Both the position numbers and the translations under genes were made by a program. DNA of 64,000 nucleotides from Streptomyces sp. B21-105 (lineage in GTDB: Bacteria; Actinomycetota; Actinomycetes; Streptomycetales; Streptomycetaceae): contig NZ_JARUMJ010000001.1 of the NCBI RefSeq assembly GCF_036898465.1, positions 372,001 to 436,000 on the forward strand, given 5' to 3'. The notes beneath the pieces are model-generated. The model ran no database searches, was not told the DNA's origin, and saw nothing but the letters and a program-made list of their open reading frames with translations. This document shows, piece after piece, positions 51,043 through 60,240 of this stretch (position 1 is the first letter of the stretch; the number at the start of each line of letters is the position of its first letter).

Positions 51043-53874
51043 TCAGCCGGCGCGAGGGGCGAGGCCCAGGCCGGTGAGCGCCGCCTCGCCGGCGGCCGCG
51101 TGCGCGTCCCCGGCGAGCAGCAGGGTCCGGGCCGCCTGATAGCGGCAGCCCGCCGCGTCGAACGCCGCCGCGACGGCGAGCAGTCGCGCCCGGTCGCCGT
51201 CCAGCAGCGCTTCGGAACGGTCCAGTTGGGCAGTGGCGACCAGGTTGCCCGCGACCGTGCCGCGTGCTGCCCCGATCCGCTCGCGGGCGTCCGGGTGTCC
51301 GGCCAGCGCCGACGCCTCGGCCCGCACCGCCGCGTACCAGTGCAGCCAGACCCAGGTGACCCACTTCCACACCCGGTCCGGCGGCGGCGCCACCCGTTGC
51401 AGCGCCGCGTCGGGTTCCCCGCGGTGGAGCAGGACCGTCGCGTCGAAGACCGCGCCGTAGCCGTGGCGGTGCTCGGACTCATGGCCGGCGTCGTCGACGA
51501 TCGCGAGCCACGCCGCCCTGGCCTCGTGATCGGCGCGCAGCCCGTGGATCATCGCGACCGACGCGGCGGCCGGACCGAGCGAGAACGACCGCGGCCGGCC
51601 GCCGCGCTCCCACGCGTCGAGGAAGCGCACGCTGCCCGCGAGCACGTCGTCGGCGGCGCCCGCGAAGGCGTCCGCGACCAGCAGCCAGGAGACCCCGTGA
51701 TGACCCGCCTCCGCCAGCAGCGGGTGACCGGCGAGCTCCTCGCCCCACCGCCTGGCCTGCTTCAGCTCGCCCACCCCGAGCGCGGTCGCGGACGCCATGG
51801 CGAGGGCGTCCATGCGCTCGTGCGCGGCGGCGGGCGTGCGCGGCGCCGCGGCCAGCACGTCGATGCGGTGGCGGGCCGCGTCCGCCGCCGCGAACGGGCG
51901 GCCCGCCCAGCTGTGAGCGCCGGAGAGCGCGTCGAGGGCCGCCGACTCGGCCACCGGATCGCCCGCCCGCCGGGCCGCGTCCACGGCCCGCTCGGCGTGT
52001 CCGACCGTCTCGTGCGCGGAGTTGTCCGTGTCGCCCTGGACCGCGCCGAAAGCGTCCGCCACCACCGCCGCCTCGGCCAGCGCGACCGCCGCCCCGGCCG
52101 CCGGGCCGCCGTCGCGGGACAGCTCACGCGCCGCCGCGAGCAGGCTGGCCGCCTCCCGCGCGGTGGGGACCCGTTCGAACGTGCTGGAGAAGCGGTACGC
52201 GACGGCGGCGGCGGCCGCCAGGTCACGCCCGGCAGCCGCCGTGTCACCGGCCCGGCGGGCCGCGTCCGCGGCAGCACGGTGCAGGCGGAACATGTCGTCG
52301 CCGAGGCGGCGGCAGCCGGCCACCCCGGCGGCCCGGCGCAGCGCGGCAGCGGCGCCGGCCGGGTCGCCCGCGGCGTCGGCGAGCGCGGCCGCCTGTTCGA
52401 AGCGCTGCTGGGCCTCGCCGACCAGGGTGCGGGCGAAGGCAAGACCGGCCAGGGACAGTGCGAGGCGGCAAGCGTCCTCGCGCCGCTCCGGCCGGTCGGC
52501 CGCCCAGGCCAGGGCGGTCCGCAGGTCGTCGGCCGTCGCGTCGAACCGTGCCCGGCGGCCCTCGTCCACGAACTCCGCCGACAGGTCGGCCGGTCGGGCG
52601 TCCTCGAGGTCGGACGCGGCGGTCAGGCACCAGCCGAGGTGGCGGGCGCGGACGTCCGTCAGCTCGTCGGCGTCGGCCAGCCGCCGGGTCCCGTACTGGC
52701 GGACGGTCTCCAGCGCCCGGTACCGGACGCCCGACGGGGACGGCGTCGCGGTCAGCAGACTCTGCTCGGCGAGCCTTCCGAGGCCGTCGGCGACCGCGGC
52801 CGCGTCCAGCGGCGCGAAGGCGGCCACCACGGCCGCCGCCTCGGCCGTGAACGGCGCCGCGAACACCGAGATCCGGCGCAGCAACGCCCGGTCCCGCGGC
52901 TCGAGCAGGTCGTGGCTCCAGTCCAGCGCCGCCCCCACCGACCGGTGCCGGTCGTGCGCACGCGGCCCTCCGGCGAGCATGAGCAACTGGTCGGTGAGAC
53001 CGGCGGTGAGGCCCGGCAGCCCCAGGGCGGGATAGCGCGCCGCCGCCAGCTCGATGGCCAGCGCCATCCCGTCGAGGCCGGCACAGAGCGCCGCGACGTC
53101 CTCGCGCGCCGACGCGTCCGGAGCGCGGCCGGCCGCAGCCGCCCGCTCCACGAACAGCGCCACGGCGTCCGACTCCCCGCCGTCCGCCCAGGACAGCGGC
53201 GGCACCTCGAAGGCCCACTCGAACGGCACCAGCATCCGGGCCCGGCTCGTCGCGAGGACCTGTACCCCCGGACAGGCCGTCAGCAGCCGCTCCAGGAAGG
53301 GGGACACGCCGTCGATGACCTGCTCGCAGTTGTCCAGCACCAGCAGGGCCCGGTGGTCCGCCAGCGCGGCGAGCACCGTCTCGTCGACGCCACGACCCGG
53401 CTGCTCGCCCGTGCCCACCGTCGCCGCGACCGCCGCGCCCACCCGTCCCGGATCGGTGACCGGGGCCAGATCCACGAACCACACCCCGTCGGGGAAGTCC
53501 CCGGCGGCCTGTGCCGCGACCGCCAGCGCGAGCCGGGTCTTGCCCACGCCGCCCGGCCCGACTGCGGTCACCAGCCGGCGCGCCTTCACGGCTTCGGCGA
53601 GGTCGGCGCGCTCCCGCGTCCGGCCCACGAACGCCGTCAGCGGCGTCGGCAGTGCGGGCGCCGGGCACGCCCGACCGGCATGGGCGAGATCGGCCGCACG
53701 CCGGGACAGCGCGCGCCGGTCCAACGCCCCGAGCTTGCGCAGCAACGCGGAGACGTGCGACTCCACCGTGCGCACCGAGATGAACAACTGCGCGGAGATC
53801 TCCGCGTTGCTGAGGTGCTCGCCGAGCAACGCGAGCACTTCTGCTTCCCGGGCCGAGATCACTGGAGTGGACAC
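51043..53874 (-). CDS. large LuxR-type regulator with N-terminal HTH, STAND ATPase and TPR array
   Basis: The 943-residue product begins with a LuxR helix-turn-helix (residues 6-62: SAREAEVLALLGEHLSNAEI, VRTVESHVSALLRKLG). A signalling NTPase follows (Walker A GPGGVGKT at 106-113, then LLVLDNCEQVIDGV, LLATSRARMLVP-like segment and LDGMALAIELAAARYP), then about 550 residues of Ala-rich helical repeats. In MalT-type LAL regulators the DNA-binding domain is at the opposite end. Such ATPase regulators are normally switched by a ligand bound to the repeats. GTG 53874 is the start (VSTPVISARE). It is divergent from the flavin-binding gene at 54110 and may control it. Confidence 0.88.
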   Translation of the reverse strand: MSTPVISAREAEVLALLGEHLSNAEISAQLFISVRTVESHVSALLRKLGALDRRALSRRAADLAHAGRACPAPALPTPLTAFVGRTRERADLAEAVKARRLVTAVGPGGVGKTRLALAVAAQAAGDFPDGVWFVDLAPVTDPGRVGAAVAATVGTGEQPGRGVDETVLAALADHRALLVLDNCEQVIDGVSPFLERLLTACPGVQVLATSRARMLVPFEWAFEVPPLSWADGGESDAVALFVERAAAAGRAPDASAREDVAALCAGLDGMALAIELAAARYPALGLPGLTAGLTDQLLMLAGGPRAHDRHRSVGAALDWSHDLLEPRDRALLRRISVFAAPFTAEAAAVVAAFAPLDAAAVADGLGRLAEQSLLTATPSPSGVRYRALETVRQYGTRRLADADELTDVRARHLGWCLTAASDLEDARPADLSAEFVDEGRRARFDATADDLRTALAWAADRPERREDACRLALSLAGLAFARTLVGEAQQRFEQAAALADAAGDPAGAAAALRRAAGVAGCRRLGDDMFRLHRAAADAARRAGDTAAAGRDLAAAAAVAYRFSSTFERVPTAREAASLLAAARELSRDGGPAAGAAVALAEAAVVADAFGAVQGDTDNSAHETVGHAERAVDAARRAGDPVAESAALDALSGAHSWAGRPFAAADAARHRIDVLAAAPRTPAAAHERMDALAMASATALGVGELKQARRWGEELAGHPLLAEAGHHGVSWLLVADAFAGAADDVLAGSVRFLDAWERGGRPRSFSLGPAAASVAMIHGLRADHEARAAWLAIVDDAGHESEHRHGYGAVFDATVLLHRGEPDAALQRVAPPPDRVWKWVTWVWLHWYAAVRAEASALAGHPDARERIGAARGTVAGNLVATAQLDRSEALLDGDRARLLAVAAAFDAAGCRYQAARTLLLAGDAHAAAGEAALTGLGLAPRAG

Positions 53875-54109
53875 CGGGACATTATCCGGGGGGCGCCCTG
53901 GTGCGGCTCCGGGCGGTACGGGTCCTGTCCGTAGCCTCTCCGTAGTCCTCTCCGCATGCCGGTCCGTGGTGCTTTCCGTGGTGCTCTCCGTGGTGAGCAC
54001 GGACGCGGTGACCACTGCGGCCGGGAGAGGCTGTGACCACGGCGTTCGAGCCCCGGCAGGGACACCCCGGCGCCACTCGTCACCCCACCCACCGACCGCA
54101 GGAGCGACC

Positions 54110-54661
54110 ATGACCGGATCGTCCGCCCCGGCGTCCGAGACCACAAAGACCACGGAGTCCCGGGAGACCACGGAGACCACAAAGACCACGGACCCGCTGC
54201 CCGGGACCACGGGCGCCGGCCCTCGCCCCCGTGCGGTGCGCCGCCGCGACACCGAGCACCGGCTCGCCCACGACGTCGACGTCTGGGTGGCCAGCGCCTC
54301 TGCCGACGGCGTGCCCCACCTCGTGCCGCTCTCCTTCGACTGGGACGGCCGCACACTGCTCATGGCCACCCCGGCGGACAGCCCGACCGGCCGGAACCTG
54401 ACAGCCTCCCGGACCGCCCGGCTGGCACTCGGCCACACCCGGGACGTCTGCATGATCGAGGGCGAGACCGAGGTCCTCGGCATCGACGCCCTGCCACCCC
54501 GGCAGGCCGACCGGTTCGCCGAACGCACCGGCTTCGACCCGCGCACGCTCACCACGCCCTACCGCTGGTTCCGCGTCACCCCCCGCCGCATCCAGAGCTG
54601 GCGCGAGGCGGACGAGCTGTCCAGCCGCGAGCTCATGCGCGACGGCCACTGGCTCGCCTGA
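54110..54661 (+). CDS. pyridoxamine 5'-phosphate oxidase-fold flavin protein
   Basis: The product (183 aa) has the split-barrel FMN/F420-binding fold (DVDVWVASASADGVPHLVPL, SFDWDGRTLLMATPADSPTG, RTARLALGHTRD, YRWFRVTPRRIQSWRE). The first 45 residues are a low-complexity Thr/Glu/Lys segment from duplicated GAGACCACAAAGACCACGG units (54139-54190). GCAGGAG precedes ATG 54110. The gene is divergent from the LuxR-type regulator. Confidence 0.8.
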   Translation: MTGSSAPASETTKTTESRETTETTKTTDPLPGTTGAGPRPRAVRRRDTEHRLAHDVDVWVASASADGVPHLVPLSFDWDGRTLLMATPADSPTGRNLTASRTARLALGHTRDVCMIEGETEVLGIDALPPRQADRFAERTGFDPRTLTTPYRWFRVTPRRIQSWREADELSSRELMRDGHWLA

Positions 54662-54743
54662 CCGCGCCGTGCCGCCGTTCAGCCGCCCCGAAGTGCCCAT
54701 CTGTGCATACGATCTGATGGACCGTCCAACAAGGAGATCCGCG

Positions 54744-55217
54744 ATGACGAACACCCAGCAGCCCGCCGCCGGCAGCGCCGCGCCCGAGCGGTTCGACGGG
54801 TTCTCGGCCGAGGAACGCGAAGCGATGAAGGAACACGCCCGGGACCTCAAGACGACCGCGCGCCGCAGCCCGCGCAGCGCCAAGGCGGACGGCGAGAAGG
54901 ACGTGCTGGCGAAGATCGCCGACATGGCGGACGCCGACCGCGTCCTCGCCGAACGACTGCACACGATCATCAGGACGGCCGCGCCGGACCTCGCGCCCAA
55001 GCTCTGGTACGGCATGCCCGCCTACGCCAGGGACGGCAAGGTCGTGTGCTTCTTCCAGAGCGCGCAGAAGTTCAAGACCCGGTACGCCACCCTCGGCTTC
55101 AGCGACCAGGCGCGCCTCGACGACGACACCATGTGGCCCACGACGTACGCCCTGACGAAGCTGGACGCCGCCACCGAGACCCGCGTCACCGAGCTCGTCG
55201 TGAGGGCGGCGGGCTGA
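54744..55217 (+). CDS. DUF1801-type protein
   Basis: A 157-residue soluble protein with a helical, charged first half (SAEEREAMKEHARDLKTTAR) and a DUF1801/YdhG-like domain (LHTIIRTAAPDLAPKLWYGM, ARDGKVVCFFQSAQKF, RYATLGFSD). AAGGAGATCC precedes ATG 54744. The family is widespread and of unknown biochemical role. The gene appears monocistronic. Confidence 0.85.
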   Translation: MTNTQQPAAGSAAPERFDGFSAEEREAMKEHARDLKTTARRSPRSAKADGEKDVLAKIADMADADRVLAERLHTIIRTAAPDLAPKLWYGMPAYARDGKVVCFFQSAQKFKTRYATLGFSDQARLDDDTMWPTTYALTKLDAATETRVTELVVRAAG

Positions 55218-55344
55218 ACCGAAGCGGCGGCCCTGCCGCAGCCGAGCCGGGGTTCGCGGTGGGCGTTCGGGTGCTGCTGAACACCCTCGGTCTTCCTCTG
55301 ATGCTCCTCAAGTCGCTTGGCAGGAGCGGGACACGGCGGCCACG

Positions 55345-55689
55345 ATGATCGACATGACGGCAATCGCGGGACTCACCAGGAAACAGGACGTCGTACTGCT
55401 CGTCCGGGACGCGGATTTGGTCTGTGCCGCCCTTCGGCAGGCGTTGGCCGAGGCCTCGCCCGAGGAGCGCCCCGGTCTGGAACGCGCCGCCGCCCTGGTC
55501 GAGTCCACCGCCGCCGCCACCGACGGTCAGCTGCGTGCCCGTTGGGTCCGCTCCCGGCTGGCCTCGGCCGGTTTCACCGGCGACATCGGCTCGATCTCGG
55601 CGGTGAGGGCGCTGCGCAAGGCGGAACCGGGCCTGAGCCTGCTGGCGGTCGTGCGTCTGCAGAAGGACGCGGTGGCGTTCCCGGAGTGA
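55345..55689 (+). CDS. hypothetical protein (114 aa)
   Basis: A small soluble protein with an acidic helical first half (LTRKQDVVLLVRDADLVCAA then LAEASPEERPGLERAAALVE) and a second half with RWVRSRLASAGFTGDIGSI. Codon use fits a real gene. An in-frame ATG at 55354 is an equally good start; the ribosome site is weak. I do not recognise the family, though length and composition fit conserved Streptomyces hypotheticals. Confidence 0.6.
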   Translation: MIDMTAIAGLTRKQDVVLLVRDADLVCAALRQALAEASPEERPGLERAAALVESTAAATDGQLRARWVRSRLASAGFTGDIGSISAVRALRKAEPGLSLLAVVRLQKDAVAFPE

Positions 55690-55746
55690 ACCGGACGTGC
55701 CCGGGCACTGTGCGCGCGGCCCGCCGCCCACCGTTCGCCGGCCGGG

Positions 55747-56580
55747 TCAGCGGGGTGTCCGCCAGGTCATGACCTCGGTGGGCGGAAGGCGCTCGGCGAA
55801 GCGGTCGTCGGGCGCTTCCTCCCGCAGCAGCGCGCGCAGCTCCCGCTCGAAGTCCCCCAGCCGGTCGCCGAACAGATGCGGCGCGGAGTCGGAGCGGGAG
55901 AACGCCCACGCCACGAGGTCGTCCGCGGTGCGCTCGACCACTCCCCCGGCCGGCACGACATGTCGCCGGAAGTCCACGAACCCGGCCCGGGCCATGACGA
56001 GGTCCTCCCGGCCCGGCGTTCCGTTCACGAGCACTCCGCGTCCCGCGCGGCGCACGGGGCCCACATAGCGGCGCACGAGGGCGCCGATGCGGTCGTACGG
56101 GGGCGCGGGCGACGGCAGCGGCCTCGGATCGGGAGGCGGGTTCTGGTGGTCGCTGACGTGGACGAAGACGCCTCCCGGCTCCAGCATCCGCAGCACCGTG
56201 GCGGCGACACTGTCCCGGTCGGTCCAGTGGAAGGACTGGGCGAACACCACCGCCCGGAACTCCCCCAGCCCCGCCGGCAGATCTTCGGCGCGGGCTGCCG
56301 TCCAGCGGGCGGCGACGCCGTGACGTACGGCCCGGCGTCGGGCCGCGGCCAGCATGGCCTCGTCCGGGTCGACGCCCACGGCCTCGGCGAAGTAGGGCGC
56401 GAGGGCGATCAGCACGATGCCCGGGCCGCAGCCCACGTCGAGGAGTCTGCCCCGGCCGTCCAGACCGAGGGCGTCGGCGACGGTCTCGGCGAAGCCCGGA
56501 GCGTACGGGAGCCGGCCCCGCTCGTAGTAGGCCGCGCTTCCCCGGAACAGGGAGCTGTCCCACTCCCACCCGTCAGGCAT
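55747..56580 (-). CDS. class I SAM-dependent methyltransferase
   Basis: The product (277 aa) is a soluble methyltransferase with DVGCGPGIVLIALAPYF (SAM loop, about residues 48-64), AVGVDPDEAMLAAARR and VFAQSFHWTDRD; the FHW segment is typical of UbiE-like trans-aconitate or small-molecule methyltransferases. GGAGGG precedes ATG 56580. The substrate is unknown. It is convergent with the hypothetical gene at 55345. Confidence 0.85.
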   Translation of the reverse strand: MPDGWEWDSSLFRGSAAYYERGRLPYAPGFAETVADALGLDGRGRLLDVGCGPGIVLIALAPYFAEAVGVDPDEAMLAAARRRAVRHGVAARWTAARAEDLPAGLGEFRAVVFAQSFHWTDRDSVAATVLRMLEPGGVFVHVSDHQNPPPDPRPLPSPAPPYDRIGALVRRYVGPVRRAGRGVLVNGTPGREDLVMARAGFVDFRRHVVPAGGVVERTADDLVAWAFSRSDSAPHLFGDRLGDFERELRALLREEAPDDRFAERLPPTEVMTWRTPR

Positions 56581-56734
56581 CGCATCCCTCCATCGGACCG
56601 TAGTCGCCTTCTGCCGCCGTCGGCGGCAGTTCCCGCGTGCACGGGCGTCCGCCGCGCGCCGTCGGGCGGTCACCGCGGGGCGCGGGGGCTTCGGGGTAGG
56701 GAGTGACGTCGTCCGGCCCGGCCATGAGGGGGCT

Positions 56735-56878
56735 TCAGCGGCGGCCGCGCAGCCGGGCCAGGAGGCCGCGTGCCTGGGCGCGGCGGCGCGGGTCGGCCGC
56801 GGCACGCCGTGCCTGCTCGATCGTGCGCTGCCCCTGAGGGCTGCGCGCGAACGTCTTGATGCGCTGGATGAGGCTCAT
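56735..56878 (-). CDS. small basic protein (47 aa)
   Basis: A 47-residue, highly basic protein (MSLIQRIKTFARSPQGQRT, then Ala/Arg-rich helix ending LLARLRGRR). A GGGAG site lies about seven bases before ATG 56878. Similar very short basic proteins that start with MSLIxRIxxFxRSPQG are common in Streptomyces; no function is known to me. A 13-bp repeat array lies just upstream. Confidence 0.65.
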   Translation of the reverse strand: MSLIQRIKTFARSPQGQRTIEQARRAAADPRRRAQARGLLARLRGRR

Positions 56879-56918
56879 CGCTGTGCTCCCGTGGGGTCCG
56901 TCGACGTCGTCACGTCTT

Positions 56919-57009
56919 CTCGGCTCGGTCTCTCGGCTCGGTCTCTCGGCTCGGTCTCTCGGCTCGGTCTCTCGGCTCGGTCTCTCGGCTCGGTCTCTCG
57001 GCTCAGTCC
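56919..57009. repeat. seven 13-bp tandem repeats
   Basis: CTCGGCTCGGTCT is repeated six times without change from 56919 and a seventh time with changes (56997-57009). It lies in the 170-bp gap between two leftward small genes, upstream of the 47-aa gene and downstream of the one ending at 57049. Confidence 0.95.
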
Positions 57010-57048
57010 TACCCCCGAACGGGTCGAACAGGCCGGCCGGTCGCGGGT

Positions 57049-57516
57049 TCACGCACACCGCGCCGCGGGCGCCACGCTCAGGCCTCGCGTCACCTTGCCG
57101 GCCGGGGTGCGGGCGGGCGCGGACGGGGTCCGTGCGGTCGCGGGGGCGGTGCGGGCCGGCCGGACCCGGTAGGTCGTCTTCGCCGGGTCGGCGACGGGCT
57201 CGCCGAGGATGATGCGTCCGGCGGCGTGCAGCGCGTCGCATTCGGCGCGGGACAGGGCGACATAGCAGCCTCCCCGGCCGCTTCCGGCGTCCAGCGGCCG
57301 CCAGTAGCCGTAGGTGCGCCGGCCGTTCGCGTGCTCTGTGACGAAGACGGGGGTGCGGGGATCGGCGACGATGCGCAGGACGTCGGCTCCGGCGCGGCTC
57401 AGCGGCTCCGCGGGGCGGGAGGGAGCCTTCCGTACGACGGACCCCGTACTGCGCTCGTCCGGGAGGGGCAGAGGTCGTGCCGCGGCTGGCCCGCGATCGG
57501 CGGTGGTCGACATCAT
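57049..57516 (-). CDS. hypothetical protein (155 aa)
   Basis: The conserved-looking core (about residues 45-105) is SRAGADVLRIVADPRTPVFV, HANGRRTYGYWRPLDAGSG and GGCYVALSRAECDALHAAGR; the flanks are Ala/Pro/Arg/Thr-rich and probably disordered. No membrane segment or signal peptide. Start at ATG 57516 (a double ATG) with AGGAAAGG upstream. Function unknown; the core resembles small cytoplasmic proteins found in many Streptomyces. Confidence 0.6.
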   Translation of the reverse strand: MMSTTADRGPAAARPLPLPDERSTGSVVRKAPSRPAEPLSRAGADVLRIVADPRTPVFVTEHANGRRTYGYWRPLDAGSGRGGCYVALSRAECDALHAAGRIILGEPVADPAKTTYRVRPARTAPATARTPSAPARTPAGKVTRGLSVAPAARCA

Positions 57517-57666
57517 CGGTGACCTTTCCTGGACGGGGACTGGAGACCGCCTACCCGGCCGAGCCGGAGTTGATCTCTCTGCGGAGGCATCCTTCATCAC
57601 ACCACTGACAACGGGCCGTTCCTCAAGCGCCGTCGCCTTCCTGGCGTCTGACGGATCCTCACGGCG

Positions 57667-57843
57667 TCAGGAGAAGAACCCCCGCGGCGCGGGCAGGCCC
57701 GGCGTGAAGGAGGACGGCGCGCTCATGACCCGGTCGAGGTCGCGGCGGATGCGTTCGGCCTCGCCGCGCACCTGCGCGGGCACATCACCTCGTTCGCTGA
57801 CGAGACGGTGGTAGATCGGGGTGTCTTCGAAAAGGGGGGTCAC
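57667..57843 (-). CDS. small conserved-looking protein (58 aa)
   Basis: A 58-residue protein starting at GTG 57843: TPLFEDTPIYHRLVSERG then AQVRGEAERIRRDLDRVM, a helical, charged pattern unlike shadow frames. The C-terminus is Pro/Ser-rich. The ribosome site is weak (AAGAG). It stands alone; function unknown. Confidence 0.5.
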   Translation of the reverse strand: MTPLFEDTPIYHRLVSERGDVPAQVRGEAERIRRDLDRVMSAPSSFTPGLPAPRGFFS

Positions 57844-58015
57844 CGAGGAGGCTCTTCTTTCGGGTCGAACCGGCGCTTGGGGGCAATCGCCTGACGGCCC
57901 GGCAGCGGAACCGCCGAACGGCGACATCATCGTATTGTCCCCGACGCGACGCGGTGCGCGCGACACGGGGCCTGTGGTGGGCGGTGCGGCTCGGGGCGCG
58001 ACGGAGCGTCCGGCG

Positions 58016-58876
58016 TCACCAGAGCAGGGGGTCCCGCGCCGCGCAGGCCCGGCCGGCGAGGCCTGCCGGGGAGCCGGGCGCCGACTGCGCCCGCAGCAGT
58101 TGCGCGACGACGGCAGCCGTGGCGCGGTGCCAGTGGCCGCCGCGCCGGAGCATCGCGTGGTCACCCCCGCGGACGAGGACGAGACCGGCCTGCGCGTCGG
58201 CCTGCCGGGCGCGCCGCACGTACTCCGCGGACGCCGCGGGGTCGGTGACCCGGTCACGGTCGCCGTGCAGGACGACGACGCGCGTCTCGGCGAGGTGGGC
58301 GGCGGGTTCGCCGGGTGGACACCACGGCGCCAGGGCCAGCACACCGCGCACCGCCGGGTCGGCTGCCGCGCGCAGCGCGGCCCGGCCCCCCATCGAGTGA
58401 CCGACCAGGATCACGGGCACCTCACCGGCGAGGCGCCGCAGCTCGTCGAGGGCCCGTGCGGCGTCGTCCACCGGGTCCGCGGTGGCGTTCCACCCCTGAT
58501 AGCGGTAGCGCACCTCGCCGACGAGGACGTCCCGGCGGTCCGTCGAGGCGACCGCGGCCCGCACGAGCGGGCGCATGCGCAGGGCGGCCGGGTGCCAGGC
58601 CCTCGAGGCCCTGCGGCTGTGCTCCCGGCCGCCGTGCAGGACCAGGACCGCGGCCCCGGCCGGCGCCGTCGGCCGGCGCCGCACCACCAGCGCGGCCCCG
58701 GCCGCCACAGCCGTCTCCCTGGCGCCCGCTCCTCTTGCGCCCGCTCCTCTTGCGCCCGCTCCTCTTGCGCCCGCTCCCCTGTCGCCCACTGCCACGCCGC
58801 CTCCCGCAGCTCGCCCCGGACCGTCCCGGACCGTCGCGGACGGCCCGGGACACCTCCCGGCCGGTCCGGCGGCCAC
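58016..58876 (-). CDS. alpha/beta hydrolase with repetitive N-terminus
   Basis: The product (286 aa) is a dienelactone-hydrolase-like alpha/beta hydrolase: VLVLHGGREHSRR (oxyanion), VGHSMGGRAALRAA (nucleophile Ser), LHGDRDRVTDP (Asp) and RGGDHAML (His). The first 60 residues contain GAGAR repeated four times, encoded by a 15-bp tandem repeat, and are unlikely to be part of the fold. GTG 58876 is the longest start; a start after the repeat cannot be excluded. Substrate unknown. Bases 58877-59111 show no gene. Confidence 0.78.
   Translation of the reverse strand: MAAGPAGRCPGPSATVRDGPGRAAGGGVAVGDRGAGARGAGARGAGARGAGARETAVAAGAALVVRRRPTAPAGAAVLVLHGGREHSRRASRAWHPAALRMRPLVRAAVASTDRRDVLVGEVRYRYQGWNATADPVDDAARALDELRRLAGEVPVILVGHSMGGRAALRAAADPAVRGVLALAPWCPPGEPAAHLAETRVVVLHGDRDRVTDPAASAEYVRRARQADAQAGLVLVRGGDHAMLRRGGHWHRATAAVVAQLLRAQSAPGSPAGLAGRACAARDPLLW
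58722..58781. repeat. 15-bp tandem repeat inside the hydrolase gene
   Basis: GCGCCCGCTCCTCTT occurs three times from 58722 and a fourth time with changes (58767-58781). The unit is a multiple of three, so copy changes would lengthen or shorten the GAGAR tract without breaking the frame. Confidence 0.9.
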
Positions 58877-59111
58877 GGCCGAGGATGTCAGAGACAGCCC
58901 GGGTCCGCAGGCGCGCGGCTCACCCCGACGGACGGAGGGCTGCCCGGCCCCGGATGTCCCGCTCCCGCCGAGAGCGCCGCCGGCCCTGGCCCGCTCCCGG
59001 GTGCGGGCCGCCGCGGCGCGTCACGGGGCGGATCCCGTCGGGCGGGCGACCGCCGTCCGCCCGGCGCAGCACAAGCCGGGCGACGACCGGGCCCGGCCGT
59101 CGCGGGTCGGG

Positions 59112-60110
59112 TCAGCGGGCGGCGAGGAGTTCGAGGGTGTCGATGACGCGGTTCGAGAACCCCCACTCGTTGTCGTACCAGGCGACCACCTTGACGTGCC
59201 GGCCGTCGACGCGGGTGAGGGCCGAGTCGAAGATCGACGACGCCGGGTTGCCGGTGATGTCGGACGACACCAGCGCGTCCTCGGAGTACTCGAGGACGCC
59301 GGCGAGCGGACCCTCGGCCGCCGTGCGGTAGGCGGCCAGCACCTCGTCGCGCGTCACCTCGCGGGCGACGGTCGTGTTCAGCTCGACGATCGATCCCACC
59401 GGGACCGGCACCCGGATCGAGTCGCCGGACAGCCTGCCGTCGAGGTTCGGCAGCACGAGGCCGATCGCCTTGGCGGCGCCCGTCGTGGTCGGGACGATGT
59501 TGACGCCGGCGGCACGGGCCCGGCGCGGGTCGCGGTGCGGGCCGTCCTGGAGGTTCTGCTCCTGCGTGTAGGCGTGCACGGTCGTCATGAAGCCGTGCTC
59601 GATCCCGGCGAGACCGTCGAGGACGGCGGCCAGCGGCGCGAGCGCGTTGGTGGTGCAGGACGCGTTCGAGACGATGGTGTGCAGCTCGGGGTCGTAGGCG
59701 TCGGTGTTGACGCCGTAGGCGAGGGTGACGTCGGCACCGTCGGAGGGCGCGCTGACGAGCACCTTGCGGGCGCCCGCGTCGAGGTGGGCGCGGGCGGCCT
59801 TGGCGGAGGTGAAGCGGCCGGTCGCCTCCAGCACGATGTCGACGTCGAGCTCGGCCCACGGCAGCTGCGCCGGCTCGCGTTCGGCGAGCACCTTGATGCG
59901 GCGGCCGTCGACGACGAGGGCGCCGTCCTCGACGGTGACCGGGCGGCCGAGCCGGCCGGACGTGGAGTCGAAGGCCAGCAGCCGCGCGAGGGCGGTGGGC
60001 TCGGTGAGGTCGTTGACGGCGACGATCTCGAGGTCGCTGTCGCGTTCGAGGAGCGCACGCAGCACGTTGCGTCCGATGCGGCCGAATCCGTTGACGGCGA
60101 TGCGAGTCAT
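59112..60110 (-). CDS. gap: glyceraldehyde-3-phosphate dehydrogenase, type I
   Basis: The product (332 aa) interconverts glyceraldehyde 3-phosphate and 1,3-bisphosphoglycerate with NAD. The NAD motif GFGRIGRNVLRAL is at residues 8-20, the catalytic Cys152 in SNASCTTN, His179 in TVHAYTQ, and WYDNEWGFSNR near the end. Length is standard. It is not next to pgk or tpi, so it is probably a second, non-operon isoenzyme. ATG 60110. The AraC/GlxA-type gene upstream reads the same way. Confidence 0.93.
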   Translation of the reverse strand: MTRIAVNGFGRIGRNVLRALLERDSDLEIVAVNDLTEPTALARLLAFDSTSGRLGRPVTVEDGALVVDGRRIKVLAEREPAQLPWAELDVDIVLEATGRFTSAKAARAHLDAGARKVLVSAPSDGADVTLAYGVNTDAYDPELHTIVSNASCTTNALAPLAAVLDGLAGIEHGFMTTVHAYTQEQNLQDGPHRDPRRARAAGVNIVPTTTGAAKAIGLVLPNLDGRLSGDSIRVPVPVGSIVELNTTVAREVTRDEVLAAYRTAAEGPLAGVLEYSEDALVSSDITGNPASSIFDSALTRVDGRHVKVVAWYDNEWGFSNRVIDTLELLAAR

Positions 60111-60240
60111 GAGTGGTGTCCCTTCGGTTCGTCACCCAGCCTCGCGCGGGGCGGGCGGGGTCGGCCACGGCGTGCGCGCCATGGTTCGAAAGGATCCCGC
60201 CACCCTACGGCACCGTGCGGACGGACGGCTCGGCTCACGG

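Noticed and set aside
56919..57009. Possible CRISPR array
   Set aside because: Units are contiguous 13-mers with no unique spacers, and no cas genes are in the window. The same holds for the arrays at 37306 and 62305.
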